From Planctomycetota bacterium (GTDB lineage: Bacteria; Planctomycetota; UBA1135): DNA of 64,000 bases. Both the position numbers and the translations under genes were made by a program. Of the stretch, positions 26,780 through 37,152 are shown piece by piece; within the stretch, counting starts at the first letter, position 1; each line of letters begins with the position of its first letter. A model generated the notes under the pieces. That model was given only the letters and a program-made list of their open reading frames with translations, was not told the origin of the DNA and did not search any database. The DNA is taken from contig QQUA01000016.1 in NCBI GenBank assembly GCA_008501825.1, positions 124,001-188,000 of the forward strand, read 5' to 3'.

Positions 26780-29762
26780 CCTCGGCTAGAGGTAAATCCG
26801 CAAGGGGTTGGCGATAGGCGGAAGCCCGCTCTTCACTTCCCAACAAGGTCCAAGCTTCCACCAAGGCTTGGCGGCACCGGCTTCGGGTCGGGCCTTCGGC
26901 GACCATCAAATAACGACAAGCTTCCAAAGCGCTTTCAAGAAGCGGGACAGCCTCTTTGGCCTTTCCAGAGGCAGATAGAAGAATCCCCCATTCGATTTTG
27001 GCTCGCTGCTTGTAGTGATCGTGGTCGGCCAGTTTAGGGTTTTCCGCCACCGCTTGGAATTTCGCCAACGCTTCGGCAGTATCCCCGGTTTTTGCAGCCA
27101 AAAGCCCCTCCGAAAATAGGCAGGAAGTCAACTCAGGATGATCTTCAGGAAGCCCTTGGGACAACTGTCGAATCCGGGCCAAATTTTCTTGGGCCGCTTG
27201 CCACTGCTTCTGTTCCAGTTGCTGCCGCGTCAATTCCACCCATCCTGGGATTTGAATTCGATGCTCATCACCAAAGGCGTCCCTCCAGATTTTCACGGCG
27301 GTTTCCAAAGCGGATTTAGCTTGGTCGTATTCTCCGGCCCGAGCCAAGCATTCACCGTGATTCCGCCAGGTGGTCGCCCGGATCCGGTCCGACACCTTGG
27401 CTTGCTTTTCCATCGGCCGGTAGCTGGCATACACTTCGGAAGCTTGCTCATACGCTTCCGCCCTCATTAAAGTTCCGGCATAATTCCCCATCGATTGCAT
27501 CCTCAAACTGGCGATGGCCAATCCTCCGCCTTCTAATTGATCGAAAGTATTCAAAGCGGCCCGGTAATAAGGCAGGCTCTCCAATCGCCGCCCTCCCGTT
27601 TCCAGGAAACCGGCGAAGTTCACTTTGACCACGGCTTGCGAATCGCTGTCGGGAAAGATCCGATTGCCCCAATCCAGGGTTCTCTCATAGTAGTTGCGAG
27701 CCTCATGCCAACGGCCAAGAAGTTTCAGCGTAATGCCGGCTCGCATGCTCAAATTCATAATGTCGCGCATTTGACCTTCGGGCTCTTGTTCTAATATGAC
27801 CAGGCCTTCGAGCAACAATTCCAAAGCGCTTTCCAGCAACTCTTGGCGCTCGTCATCCGGCTTCTCCAAGGCCAAGGAAATTTTGTTTTGAGCATAAAAA
27901 CAATTTACTTTGGCCCATTGTTGTTGATCCTGTTCTCGAATCGGTTCCATAACTTCCAGGCACTGCTGAAAAAAACCGTCGGCCTTCTCGAATTCTCGGG
28001 CCAAGGTGTAAATACTGGCTAATCCGGTCAAAGCGCGAGAACGGATCCCAGCCTGTTCTAGCAAAGCATTTTCTTCCAAGATATCTAAGGCCTTCTGATA
28101 AATCCCAAAAGCCTTTTCGAAGCGATGGCCCATGCGAAACGCATCGGCGGTATCCACCAACGCCGAAGCCAGGGCCGCAAGATCGTCCGAATTCTCCAGG
28201 GAATCGGCCAGCTTTTCAAACATCTCGGCGGCTTCGTCATAGGAACCGAGATTTTGGTGCAGGATGCCTAAGACTTCCAATACCCGCCGGCGAATGTTGG
28301 GCTTGTCGACGAAGCGCTGTTCGATCGCCTGAGTACTGCGACGAAGGATTTCCCGAGCATCCAAGACTTGACCTTGGGCAAGCTCAGGATCGGAAGCCTG
28401 CAAAACTTCCAACAGGAATTCTTGGATGGCCTGGAATTCATCGGCCCGATCCACCGCCGCCTGTTTGGCCTCCTTTTCAAGGTCCCAAGATTTTTTTAAC
28501 TCGGTGGCATGCAAGCGCGACTGAATCCACAAAGCGCTCGGCACGGCGACCGAAGCCAACAACAATCCTGCCGCGGCGACGCTGGCCACTCGATGGCGGC
28601 GGATAAACAAGCGGAATTGCCGAAATTTGCTTGGCGGCCGGGCCAGAATCGGTTGCCCGCTCAATACGTTTTCCAGATCTTGGGCAAAGGCAGCGACGGT
28701 GGCATAGCGATGGGCCGGATCGGCGTCCATGGCTTTGGCCACCACCACTTCCAAGTCCTCCGGGATCCGGCGATTTCGAGATTGCAGGGAAAAGGGTCGG
28801 CCGTTGAGGATCTGAGATTCGGTTTGCGAACGATCATCTCCCTGAAACGGCACCTGCAAAGCCAACATCTCGTACAGGGTGACTCCCAGGGAATACAAAT
28901 CGGACCGGGCATCCAGGCTGCGTTCTCCACGAACCTGTTCCGGTGACATGTAGAACAAAGTTCCGAGCTGAGCACCGCTTTCGGTCAGACGAAGATTTCC
29001 CGACGGCAGGGTCAAACCGAAATCGAACAGCCTCGCCTGCCCTTCCGGGGTGACCAAGACGTTGGACGGTTTCACGTCTCGGTGCAGGGCTCCGCGGTCG
29101 TGGGCGTGCTGCAAAGCGCGAGCGATTTGCACCGTGCTTCGGACCGCCAATTCCGTCCACGAAGCCTGAGCCCAAGGACAATCCTCCGGCTCCTGATCCA
29201 CCCCGGCTCCTTGCAACACGGTGCGGGCGAAATCGGGCCCGAGCAGGCTTTCCGGCGCCCGCTGGCGCAGGTCGGCCAAGATTTGGGCCAGGGTCGCCCC
29301 GGGCACGTACTCCATGGCGAAGAAGGGCAAGCCCTGCTCTTCCCCGTAGGTGTGAACGGTGACGATGCCAGGATGTTGCAATCCGGCGATGACCTCGACT
29401 TCCCGTCGAAATCGTTCCCGAGCCTTGGGAAAATAAAGCTGGCCCGGGCGAATCAACTTCAGCGCCACTTCCCGCCCCAGCGAAATCTGCCGAGCCCGAT
29501 AAACCACCCCCATACCGCCGCCCCCGATCCGTTCCAAAAGCTGGAAGTCGCCCAGTTGATCCGGGAATTCATCCTCGGACGAATCCGCAAATCCCATGGC
29601 GGTAAGGATTTGAAAACGGGCCTTGACTTCCTCCGCAAGCTCGGGATGGTCCCGGCAAAAGGCTTCCAATTGGGCGGATCGTTTCGAGCCGGGCAACTGC
29701 AAGCACTCGGCCATGAAAGCTTCGATTTGGTCGCCGAGTTCGGAAAGGCGGTCGGAATCCAT
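26751..29762 (-). CDS. Membrane Ser/Thr kinase with C-terminal TPR domain
   Basis: 1003 residues. After an ~70-residue N-terminal region comes a full kinase domain: IGGGGMGVVYRA loop, VALKLIRP, HRDVKPSNVLV (about 232), FDFGLTL, GTLFYMSPEQVRGE. A single membrane helix (VASVAAAGLLLASVAVPSALWI, ~400-420) is followed by ~560 residues of TPR repeats, presumably extracytoplasmic. This kinase-TM-TPR layout is frequent in Planctomycetota and Acidobacteriota. It diverges from the ECF sigma gene at 29830 with a 67-bp shared upstream region, so sigma activity may be coupled to the kinase, which is inference. Confidence 0.9.
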   Translation of the reverse strand: MDSDRLSELGDQIEAFMAECLQLPGSKRSAQLEAFCRDHPELAEEVKARFQILTAMGFADSSEDEFPDQLGDFQLLERIGGGGMGVVYRARQISLGREVALKLIRPGQLYFPKARERFRREVEVIAGLQHPGIVTVHTYGEEQGLPFFAMEYVPGATLAQILADLRQRAPESLLGPDFARTVLQGAGVDQEPEDCPWAQASWTELAVRSTVQIARALQHAHDRGALHRDVKPSNVLVTPEGQARLFDFGLTLPSGNLRLTESGAQLGTLFYMSPEQVRGERSLDARSDLYSLGVTLYEMLALQVPFQGDDRSQTESQILNGRPFSLQSRNRRIPEDLEVVVAKAMDADPAHRYATVAAFAQDLENVLSGQPILARPPSKFRQFRLFIRRHRVASVAAAGLLLASVAVPSALWIQSRLHATELKKSWDLEKEAKQAAVDRADEFQAIQEFLLEVLQASDPELAQGQVLDAREILRRSTQAIEQRFVDKPNIRRRVLEVLGILHQNLGSYDEAAEMFEKLADSLENSDDLAALASALVDTADAFRMGHRFEKAFGIYQKALDILEENALLEQAGIRSRALTGLASIYTLAREFEKADGFFQQCLEVMEPIREQDQQQWAKVNCFYAQNKISLALEKPDDERQELLESALELLLEGLVILEQEPEGQMRDIMNLSMRAGITLKLLGRWHEARNYYERTLDWGNRIFPDSDSQAVVKVNFAGFLETGGRRLESLPYYRAALNTFDQLEGGGLAIASLRMQSMGNYAGTLMRAEAYEQASEVYASYRPMEKQAKVSDRIRATTWRNHGECLARAGEYDQAKSALETAVKIWRDAFGDEHRIQIPGWVELTRQQLEQKQWQAAQENLARIRQLSQGLPEDHPELTSCLFSEGLLAAKTGDTAEALAKFQAVAENPKLADHDHYKQRAKIEWGILLSASGKAKEAVPLLESALEACRYLMVAEGPTRSRCRQALVEAWTLLGSEERASAYRQPLADLPLAEVKESNPAGH

Positions 29763-29829
29763 GTCAGGGGGGCGGAGAAGCGCTCGGTCGGCGTTTCCCC
29801 TTATACTTCATCAAGAAAACGAATCCTGC

Positions 29830-30417
29830 ATGGATGCCCAAACCAAGTCCCTCCTGGAGAACGCCTCGCAAGGAGATTCCAAAGCCATCGGCGAGCTTCT
29901 CCAAGACCTTTGGCCGGAGTTGGAACGCTTCGTTTCGGTCAAGGCCGGCCGTTTGGTCAAGGCCAAGGATTCCGCCGCCGATTTGGTGCAGTCGGTCTGC
30001 CGTGAAGTATTGGAAAGAGTCCAGGACCAGCGCTTCGAGTTCCAGGGCCGGGCGGAACTGCGCCAGTGGCTTTATCAGGCGGCGGTCATGAAGATGCAGA
30101 ACCGCCACCGTTTTCATTTGGCCGCCAAGCGCGACGCCCGCCGGGAAGAATGGGCCGGAGAAGCCCCTTCGGCAGCGGAGCAATTGTTCCAATATCTGAG
30201 TACGCCGTCGGTTGGCGCCGCTCGCCGAGAAGACTGGGCGCGCTTTGAACAAGCCTTTCAACAGCTTCCGGAAAACTTCCAGCAGATCCTGGTCTTGATC
30301 CACGTGGACGGCTGCAACCACCGGGAGGCGGCCTTGAAGATGGGCATTCAAGAGGCCTATTCCCGAGTGCTGCTATCCAGAGCTCTGGCTCGCCTGGCCA
30401 AGCTGGGCACCAACTGA
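29830..30417 (+). CDS. ECF-type RNA polymerase sigma factor
   Basis: 195 residues. Region 2 is visible in AADLVQSVCREVLERV and FQGRAELRQWLYQAAVMKMQN; region 4 in FQQLPENFQQILVLIHVDGCNHREAALKMGI. No anti-sigma gene lies beside it. Instead it is divergent from a TPR kinase, as in the planctomycete ECF groups thought to be controlled by phosphorylation. Start ATG 29830 is chosen over the ORF opening at 29623, which would run across the kinase promoter region. Confidence 0.85.
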   Translation: MDAQTKSLLENASQGDSKAIGELLQDLWPELERFVSVKAGRLVKAKDSAADLVQSVCREVLERVQDQRFEFQGRAELRQWLYQAAVMKMQNRHRFHLAAKRDARREEWAGEAPSAAEQLFQYLSTPSVGAARREDWARFEQAFQQLPENFQQILVLIHVDGCNHREAALKMGIQEAYSRVLLSRALARLAKLGTN

Positions 30418-30518
30418 TTTCTCTGTTTGATTTCCCTGTTGCGTCCGGCGGCGGATGGTTTTTCCCCCTGTGTCAGGCATGGGCCGAGCCCATCCCACCA
30501 CCAGCGAGGAAACCCATC

Positions 30519-32270
30519 ATGAAATCCGCCTTCTTCCTTCTCTTGTTGACCAGTCCGGTCTGGGGCCAAGCCCCGCGACCTTCGGTGATGGTCGACGCCA
30601 CGCCGACGACCTCCGCCTACCAGCCGGCGGTCGCGACGCGAAACGACTTGAGTGCCGTGGTTTGGACCGACGGTTCCTACGGCGGCTCCAACACCATTCA
30701 GATTTGTCTGTCCGACGGTCGCGGAGTGGATTGGACTCCCGTGGTTCGCATCGACGGCGATCCAGCGGCGATTCCCACCGCCAAGTACACCTCCGAATCC
30801 AGTGTCCAGATCGTCGGCGACAACGTCTACGTAGCCTGGGAGGACGCCCGCTTCGGCAATCGCGAGTTGTTCCTGGTTTATTCCAATGATCGCGGCCTGA
30901 CTTGGTCCCCTGAAATTTGGATCGACAAAGGCAGTCCCGCCGGAACCGATACCGTGTTCTATTGGGAAATGAAAGCCACCGACGATTCCGCCGGCGGTTT
31001 GGATCATTTGTATTTTCTGTTCTCGATCACTCCCAGCGGTTTTCTGGATCAGGATCTTTACTTTTTGGCCTCTCACGACGGCGGCATGAGTTTCGCTACG
31101 CCGGCGCTGTATTTGCCTCAGGGAGCGGCTCCTGGAACGGCCGACGTCTATCACATCGACATGGTCGCCAACGATCAGGAAATTTACGTCCTGTGGCAAG
31201 ACGATCGCTTCGCTCCGACGGTTTACGAAATCCTGTTTCAACGCAGTTTGGACGGCGGTGCCACTTGGTTGCCGGCGGATCGCCGCTTAAACAACGTCGC
31301 TCCAGGTAGCGCCGATACCGCCAACATTCACTTGAGCCATGCCGGCCCCTACGTCTTGGCGGCTTGGGGCGATGAAAGAACCAGCGGTGGCCCCCAGGAT
31401 GAACTGCGAGTGGCCATCTCCACCAATCGCGGCATCACTTGGGGAGCGGACATGCTGGTGGGCAATTACGTTCCCGGCGTGGACGACATCGATTACGTTC
31501 ACTCACGAGTGATCAACGGCAACTTCTTCGTGACTTGGAACGATGACCGCGGCGGTGCCGAAGACGTTTACGTAGCTCAAAGCTTCGGCCCCGGCGGCCC
31601 CTTCTTCGAATGGGCGGTTCCGCTTGGGCCCGGCAACGACGCCAAGTTGGTTGGAACCGGAGAGAAATTGGCGGTGCATTGGCGGGACGTCTACGGTGCC
31701 GGCTTTGCCGCCAGCTATTCCCGTGACGGAGGTGCCAATTGGCAAGCAGGTTTCGGCTTCAATGACACCCTCGGCCCTCACCACGAAGGCGGCACCTTGC
31801 GCTTCAATGGTGACTACGGCAACTTCATCGCCGCTTGGTTGGCCGACGACTTGGGCTTCAACAACACCTACGTCGGCGGCTTCCGGCCGCAACACTTGGT
31901 ACCGATCGGTGGTTTTCACCTAGGCGACCCGATCTACTTCGAAGCCCACCACTTTCCGCAAAGTGAAGAAGGTTGGCAGTTCGCGGTCCTGATGTCGGAA
32001 GGTTTGGGCAACTTTCCCCTCGGTTATGGGGACGGGCGCAATACCGGCTTGTTGGACGACGCCTTCCTCCGCGCCGCCTTGGCCTACGTCCCCGGACTTT
32101 TGTCCGGCACCATCGGCGTGGGCGGTTCCGGCGCCACCCCCACCGTGTTTTGGCCCTTGAGCCTGCCGAGCGGCCATCTGCTGTACTTGACCGCCGTTTC
32201 CTTCGATCTCAGCGGAGGCGGCGTTTCGCAAGGGGCTCTGACCGACGTGTTCACCTTGGTCATGCCGTGA
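30519..32270 (+). CDS. Secreted sialidase-like beta-propeller protein
   Basis: 583 residues with signal peptide MKSAFFLLLLTSPVWG. Repeated Asp-box/BNR motifs (SNDRGLTWSPE, SHDGGMSF, SLDGGATWLP, STNRGITWG, SRDGGANWQ) and AWEDAR/WQDDRF strands mark a six-bladed sialidase fold. The sialidase catalytic Arg triad is not evident, so enzymatic function is uncertain. The last ~130 residues form a separate beta-rich C-terminal domain of the sort seen on exported planctomycete proteins. A GAGGAA ribosome site precedes ATG 30519. It lies just downstream of the ECF sigma gene and is a possible regulon member. Confidence 0.75.
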   Translation: MKSAFFLLLLTSPVWGQAPRPSVMVDATPTTSAYQPAVATRNDLSAVVWTDGSYGGSNTIQICLSDGRGVDWTPVVRIDGDPAAIPTAKYTSESSVQIVGDNVYVAWEDARFGNRELFLVYSNDRGLTWSPEIWIDKGSPAGTDTVFYWEMKATDDSAGGLDHLYFLFSITPSGFLDQDLYFLASHDGGMSFATPALYLPQGAAPGTADVYHIDMVANDQEIYVLWQDDRFAPTVYEILFQRSLDGGATWLPADRRLNNVAPGSADTANIHLSHAGPYVLAAWGDERTSGGPQDELRVAISTNRGITWGADMLVGNYVPGVDDIDYVHSRVINGNFFVTWNDDRGGAEDVYVAQSFGPGGPFFEWAVPLGPGNDAKLVGTGEKLAVHWRDVYGAGFAASYSRDGGANWQAGFGFNDTLGPHHEGGTLRFNGDYGNFIAAWLADDLGFNNTYVGGFRPQHLVPIGGFHLGDPIYFEAHHFPQSEEGWQFAVLMSEGLGNFPLGYGDGRNTGLLDDAFLRAALAYVPGLLSGTIGVGGSGATPTVFWPLSLPSGHLLYLTAVSFDLSGGGVSQGALTDVFTLVMP

Positions 32271-32350
32271 TCCAACTCCGATTGCCGCGCCCGAGATCCA
32301 CGAAAAATTCTCGGCAAAGCCGGCTTCATCGGTCAAAATAAACCTTCGCT

Positions 32351-32386
32351 TCGGCCGGAGACCCCTCATCCAGGGTCTTCGGCCGA
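32351..32386 (+). terminator. Strong hairpin after the beta-propeller gene
   Basis: TCGGCCGGAGACCC pairs with GGGTCTTCGGCCGA across an 8-base loop with one mismatch. The following T-run is weak. It lies between the propeller gene and the hydroxylase gene and may terminate the former. Confidence 0.5.
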
Positions 32387-32417
32387 TTCCCTTGCGGTCC
32401 CCTGCGCTCCTGTCGAC

Positions 32418-33017
32418 GTGAAAGAGTTCTACGACAACCAAGACTTTCCTTGGACCCAGAAGCTGGAAGCCAATTGGAAAAAAGTCCGTGCCGAGCTGGA
32501 CGGCTTGGCCGGTGAAGATTTCAGTCAATGGCCGCGCAGCGAGATGTTTAAAACCGACTGGAATCTATATCTGTTCTTCGCCCCGGGCTGGCGATTCGAA
32601 GAACATTGTGAACGCTGCCCGGAAACCACCAAGTTGGTGGATTCCATTCCCGGTGTGAAGATGGCCACCTTTACCTGGTTGAAACCGGACAGCCACATCC
32701 TTCCGCACGAAGGTTTCACCAGCATGGTGCTGCGCGCCCACCTCGCTTTGCGGGTGCCGGATGGAGATTGCGCCCTGCGCATCGGAAGCTCGGTCCGGCC
32801 TTGGGAAGAAGGCAAGGTCATGGTGTTCGACGACATGAACGAACACGAAGCCTGGAATCGCGGCAAGGAGCACCGGGTGGTGTTGATGATCGATTTCCTG
32901 CGCCCGTTCAAGCACCGGACTTCCACCCTCGGCTATTTGCGTCACCGAGTGGCGCCGCATCCGGATTACAAGGAAGCTTACGACCGGGCCATTCAGGAAG
33001 CTTTCGTCAAGAAGTAA
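32418..33017 (+). CDS. Aspartyl/asparaginyl beta-hydroxylase family dioxygenase
   Basis: 199 residues (GTG start). The double-stranded beta-helix of the Asp/Asn hydroxylase family is marked by LKPDSHILPHEGFTS with the first iron histidine, RAHLALRVPDGDCALRIGSSVRPW, and KVMVFDDMNEHEAWNRGKEHRVVLMIDF with the second histidine. Such Fe(II)/2-oxoglutarate enzymes hydroxylate peptides or lipid A-type lipids (LpxO is in the same fold). The substrate here is not determinable. The nearby KdkA-like and GT9 genes make a lipid A role worth considering. Confidence 0.8.
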   Translation: MKEFYDNQDFPWTQKLEANWKKVRAELDGLAGEDFSQWPRSEMFKTDWNLYLFFAPGWRFEEHCERCPETTKLVDSIPGVKMATFTWLKPDSHILPHEGFTSMVLRAHLALRVPDGDCALRIGSSVRPWEEGKVMVFDDMNEHEAWNRGKEHRVVLMIDFLRPFKHRTSTLGYLRHRVAPHPDYKEAYDRAIQEAFVKK

Positions 33018-33069
33018 AGGCGACTCCGGGAGCCTTCCTTAGCTTCTTTCACCTTAGGTGGCCGGGGGT

Positions 33070-34494
33070 TCAGGCTCGATGCCACAAAGTCCCTTCAGGA
33101 CCGTCTTCCAACACGATTCCGGCTGCAGCCAACTGATCCCGGATTTGATCGCTGCGGGCAAAATCTCGATTTCGCCGAGCTTGGTTGCGTTCCTCGACCA
33201 AGGCATCGATTTCGGGGTCGGGCAAATCGCCGGAATCGGCGCTTTCTTGATCGAACAACCCGAAGATGTCGTCGGCCAGGTTCAGCAAATCCAAGGCATC
33301 GGCGGCTTCGGTCGCCTCCATGCCCTTTTGGGTGTAAGCATTGCGCAACTCGAACAAAGCGGCCAAAGCGGCGCTGGTATTGAGATCGTCGTGTAAGGCG
33401 TCCCAGAAAGCTTTCCGCGCCGGCCCGCTGTGTTCGCCAGCCTCGGCCTGCATGGCCGGCCCGCGCAGTTGCGCTTGCAGCCGGCCGCGGAAATCGTGCA
33501 AGTTCTTCCTGGCCTCGGCCGCTCCCTGCAAAGCTTTCCAAGTAAAGTTCACCGAAGCGCGGTAGTGAGCTCGCAACACCAAAAAGCGGAAATCCAGAAC
33601 CTCGAATCCCCGCTGCTCGAGATCGTCCAAGCTGTAGACGTTGCCCAAGGATTTGGACATCTTGCCTCCGTCCACCTGGAGGAATTTGGTGTGCATCCAC
33701 AAATTCACGAAAGTTTTTCCGGAAACGCCTTCGGCTTGGGCGATCTCGCATTCGTGGTGAGGAAACACGTTGTCCTCACCGCCGGTATGCAAATCGAAGG
33801 AATCTCCCAGGTATTTCATCGACATGGCCGAGCATTCGATGTGCCAGCCGGGAAAACCGTGTTCACCAAAAACTGTTTTCCACTTCATCAAATGGCGCGG
33901 ATCGCTCTTCCATAACGCAAAATCGGCCGGGTGTCTTTTTTCTTGATTGACTTCGACCCGAGCACCGGCTTCCAAATCGGCCACCTTGTTGCCGGAGAGG
34001 CGACCGTAGTCGGGGAAACTGTGGACGTCGAAATAAACGTTGTCTCCGACGCGATAAGCGTGTCCCTTTTCCAACAACACCTCGATTTGAGCCACCATTT
34101 CCTCGATGTGATCGGTGGCCTTGGGATAGTGGTGAGCCGGGCGGATTTGTAGCGCTTCCAGGTCCTGAAAAAATTGCTCCGAAACGGTGGCGACGATTTG
34201 CCAGGGATCGACCTTTTCCTTTCGAGCCTGAGCGTCCAACTTGTCTTCCCCTTCGTCGGCGTCGCCGACCAGATGGCCGACGTCGGTCAAGTTCATGACT
34301 TGCAAGACTTCCAAGCCGGATGCCTCGAAAGTTCGCCGCAGCAAATCGGCAAACAAAAAGGCACGGTAATTCCCGATGTGCGGTCGCTGATACACCGTCG
34401 GCCCGCAATGGTACATTTTGACCTTACCGGGCTCTTGGGGGACGAACGGCTGCAAACGCCGCGTCAGAGTGTTGTACAAGCGCAGTTGCGACAC
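33070..34494 (-). CDS. cysS: Cysteinyl-tRNA synthetase
   Basis: 474 residues, GTG start. Class I synthetase features are [17 protein letters not shown] (HIGH motif with the first zinc Cys), [10 protein letters not shown] and [15 protein letters not shown] (zinc ligands), and KMSKSLGN (KMSKS). The C-terminal helical anticodon-binding part ends [19 protein letters not shown] as in bacterial CysRS. Normal length. It stands alone between convergent and divergent neighbours. Confidence 0.95.
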   Translation of the reverse strand: MSQLRLYNTLTRRLQPFVPQEPGKVKMYHCGPTVYQRPHIGNYRAFLFADLLRRTFEASGLEVLQVMNLTDVGHLVGDADEGEDKLDAQARKEKVDPWQIVATVSEQFFQDLEALQIRPAHHYPKATDHIEEMVAQIEVLLEKGHAYRVGDNVYFDVHSFPDYGRLSGNKVADLEAGARVEVNQEKRHPADFALWKSDPRHLMKWKTVFGEHGFPGWHIECSAMSMKYLGDSFDLHTGGEDNVFPHHECEIAQAEGVSGKTFVNLWMHTKFLQVDGGKMSKSLGNVYSLDDLEQRGFEVLDFRFLVLRAHYRASVNFTWKALQGAAEARKNLHDFRGRLQAQLRGPAMQAEAGEHSGPARKAFWDALHDDLNTSAALAALFELRNAYTQKGMEATEAADALDLLNLADDIFGLFDQESADSGDLPDPEIDALVEERNQARRNRDFARSDQIRDQLAAAGIVLEDGPEGTLWHRA

Positions 34495-34556
34495 GGGCGA
34501 AAATTGTAGCAGGGACGCTCTCCCTCCCTTTCAAAAGGCGCTGACCGGATCATGCC

Positions 34557-37121
34557 GTGAGCGGAGAACCGCTTCGACCCTCGTTGCCGCGCTTGCGTCG
34601 CTTCCTCCTGTTGGAAGAGATTGGTCGCGGTAAAACCGGCACGCTTTACCGCGCCAGGGTGAAGGTGGCGGTAGGCGGTTTACATCCCGGTCAGGAAGTC
34701 GCCGTCAAAATCCTGCACCCGGAACTGGTCGAATTGGAAAGCCCGCGCAAAGCCTTCCTGCGGGAAGCCCGGGCCGGGATGAAAGTTCGCCACCCCAACC
34801 TGGTCAAGGTTTACGCGGTGGAAGAGGTCCAGCAACACCACGACCGGCGGCTGTATTTGGTTTTGGAATTGTTGCGAGGTCGAACCCTGCGGGAATGGTT
34901 GCAACAGGACGGCTTGGCCCAGGAACCCACCTTGCGGGCATTAGCCCGGCAAGTGGCTTCCGCCTTGGAAGCCCTCCACGACCAATCCTTGTTGCACCTC
35001 GACGTCAAACCGGAAAATATCCTGTGGGATCAAGACCGGGCGGTGTTGTTGGACTTGGGTTTCGTCCGCCGAGCCGGGCCGCGGCAAGGAAAGCCCGCCG
35101 ACGCTTCCTCGAACCGGCCGCAGGATATGGGGGCTTCCAGCACCTGGCAAAGCAGCAGCGACGCCTTGTTCATCGGTACACCGGCCTATGCCGCTCCGGA
35201 ACTGCTCTACGGTGAGGCGCCGCAGGCCGCTGCCGATCTGTTCGCTCTGGGAGTCACCCTGTATGAATGCGCCACCGGCGTGCGGCCGTTTGGCGACGAG
35301 GGTCGCTTGGGTTTGTTCGAGGCCCGTCGCAGCGCGGTAGTCCGCAAACCTTCCACCATTCAGCCTCGCCTTTCCCCTTTCTTCGACACCGTGATCCTGG
35401 CCCTGTTGGAGGAAGATCCGCAACGGCGGCTGCATTCGGCGGCGGAGCTGACGGAAATTTTGTCTCAGGCCGAACAGGGAGATTGGTGGCGCCGGCACGG
35501 GCGACCCGAACCCCTGCTGCCTCTGCTTCATCCGGAAGCGCTGCCTTTTGCCGATCGCCAACTACCCCTCCAGCAACTGCAACAGGCTTTTCAAAGATGC
35601 GCCGATCATCGGAGCCCGCAGTTGGTAGCTCTAGAAGGCCCGGCAGCAGTCGGAAAATCCCGTTTGGTGTTGGAATTCGCCCGCCGCTTGCGCCAGCGCA
35701 GCGAAGCCCCGCCCTTTCTTTATGGGCGCTGCTTACGCATCGGCCGAGGCTCCGCATTCCGAGCCGTTCGAGACGCCCTGGCCCGGTCCCTTGGCCTGAC
35801 CCCCGAACAAAAGCCAACCGAAGCCGTCGTCCATCGCCTTCGCAAAGGTTTGTCCAGTGATTCGGCTTCGGTTTTGATCGGAGTTTTGGAAGGCCGTCCC
35901 TATTCTCGAACTCGCCGGCGGCAAGCATTTTTGGATTGGTTTCGGGCTTTGGGTAAAGAAGGTCCCTTTCTGGTGTTTCTGGACGACTTGCACGTCATCG
36001 GAGCCGCCCTTTGGGAATTTGCTGAATCGGTTTTGGAGCAGGAAGACTTGCCGGTTCTGATGGTTTTCGCTTATCGGCCGCCTCTTCCTCTGAAAGCCAA
36101 GCAGAGCCAAAACGCTTTGGCTCGGCAACGAAAACTGGAAAAGATCCAACTCTTCCCCTTGGATCAGGAAGCATCGGAATCGCTGTTAATCCGTTGTTTC
36201 GCCCCTAGAGCCCTCCCGTCCGGCTTGAAAGCCGATTTGCTGCAACTTGCCGAGGGCCTGCCGGGAAAACTGCACGACTTGTTGCGAAGCCTGCGGCATC
36301 GCCAGGAAATCCACGGCCGCATCGGCTCCCTGGTGGCCAAACATCAAGACTTGCAAGTTCCCTTGACCGCCGACATGGCCGAGTTGTTGAAGGAAGAAAT
36401 CCTGGCCATGCCGGCGGCGGAACGCACCTTGCTGCAATGGGCATCCATGCTGGCACCGCCGCTTTATTTGCGGTTGCTCGCCCGCTTGGCCGGTTTTTCG
36501 GAAGCCCGAAGCAGCCGCGTTTTGTCGCGACTACGAGATCGAGGATGGTTGCAAGTCAGCCATGGTCGCTACCGCTTTCAATTGCCTCGCCTGCGGGTAG
36601 CCGCTTATCGCAGCATGAGCGATTCGAAACGGCGTGATCGGCATCGCAAAGTCTTTCAGGAATTGGAACAGAACCCGGAATGGGCGGCGGAACCGGGAAG
36701 CCTGGTGTTTCACGCCCACCGCGGCGACTTGCACGAGGCCAGCTTGAAGTTGGGTTTACCCCGTTTGGAACGGTTCATCGTCGAGGCGGCGGAAGATCGA
36801 ATGGAGTTGGCCATGGAAACTCTGTGGCCTCACATTCAAGCGATCGGTTGGTCACGGTTGGCTGCGGCAGTTCGCGTTCGCTGGCGGATCGCCGAAGCTT
36901 GGCTTTGGGGCCGACAGGGAAACCATGCTCGGGAAGCGGATTTACTGAAAGAAGCCGGCCTCCTGGCCCAGGAAGCCGGCGATCAAACGCTGATGGCCAA
37001 AGTGCACTTGGGCTTATCGCGACACGCCCGGGCCATGGGCTTTGCCGGAGCCGCTCGCGTTCACCTGGAACGGGCTAGAAACTTACGCGAATCCCCAGCC
37101 GGCGAAGCCGCCGATTCTTGA
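34557..37121 (+). CDS. PknK-like Ser/Thr kinase fused to an AAA/STAND-type ATPase
   Basis: 854 residues. The N-terminal kinase has IGRGKTGTLYRA, VAVKILHPE, HLDVKPENILW and GTPAYAAPELLYG. A P-loop module starts near residue 345 (LEGPAAVGKSRLVLEFARRL) with LVFLDDLHVIG as Walker B. A winged-helix-like region (RVLSRLRDRGWLQVSHGRYRF) and a short helical C-terminus follow. The order resembles PknK/AAA_16 signalling proteins that couple phosphorylation to a regulatory ATPase. No membrane helix. GTG start. The cognate regulator or target is unknown. Confidence 0.8.
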   Translation: MSGEPLRPSLPRLRRFLLLEEIGRGKTGTLYRARVKVAVGGLHPGQEVAVKILHPELVELESPRKAFLREARAGMKVRHPNLVKVYAVEEVQQHHDRRLYLVLELLRGRTLREWLQQDGLAQEPTLRALARQVASALEALHDQSLLHLDVKPENILWDQDRAVLLDLGFVRRAGPRQGKPADASSNRPQDMGASSTWQSSSDALFIGTPAYAAPELLYGEAPQAAADLFALGVTLYECATGVRPFGDEGRLGLFEARRSAVVRKPSTIQPRLSPFFDTVILALLEEDPQRRLHSAAELTEILSQAEQGDWWRRHGRPEPLLPLLHPEALPFADRQLPLQQLQQAFQRCADHRSPQLVALEGPAAVGKSRLVLEFARRLRQRSEAPPFLYGRCLRIGRGSAFRAVRDALARSLGLTPEQKPTEAVVHRLRKGLSSDSASVLIGVLEGRPYSRTRRRQAFLDWFRALGKEGPFLVFLDDLHVIGAALWEFAESVLEQEDLPVLMVFAYRPPLPLKAKQSQNALARQRKLEKIQLFPLDQEASESLLIRCFAPRALPSGLKADLLQLAEGLPGKLHDLLRSLRHRQEIHGRIGSLVAKHQDLQVPLTADMAELLKEEILAMPAAERTLLQWASMLAPPLYLRLLARLAGFSEARSSRVLSRLRDRGWLQVSHGRYRFQLPRLRVAAYRSMSDSKRRDRHRKVFQELEQNPEWAAEPGSLVFHAHRGDLHEASLKLGLPRLERFIVEAAEDRMELAMETLWPHIQAIGWSRLAAAVRVRWRIAEAWLWGRQGNHAREADLLKEAGLLAQEAGDQTLMAKVHLGLSRHARAMGFAGAARVHLERARNLRESPAGEAADS

Positions 37122-37132
37122 GCCTTGGGTCC

Positions 37133-37152
37133 CCGCTCGGGATTCCGAGCGG
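37133..37152. terminator. Bidirectional hairpin between convergent genes
   Basis: CCGCTCGG GATT CCGAGCGG is a perfect 8-bp stem with a 4-base loop, lying exactly between the stop of the PknK-like gene (37121) and the stop of the ABM-like gene (37153). A short TTATT follows on the plus strand. Confidence 0.6.
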
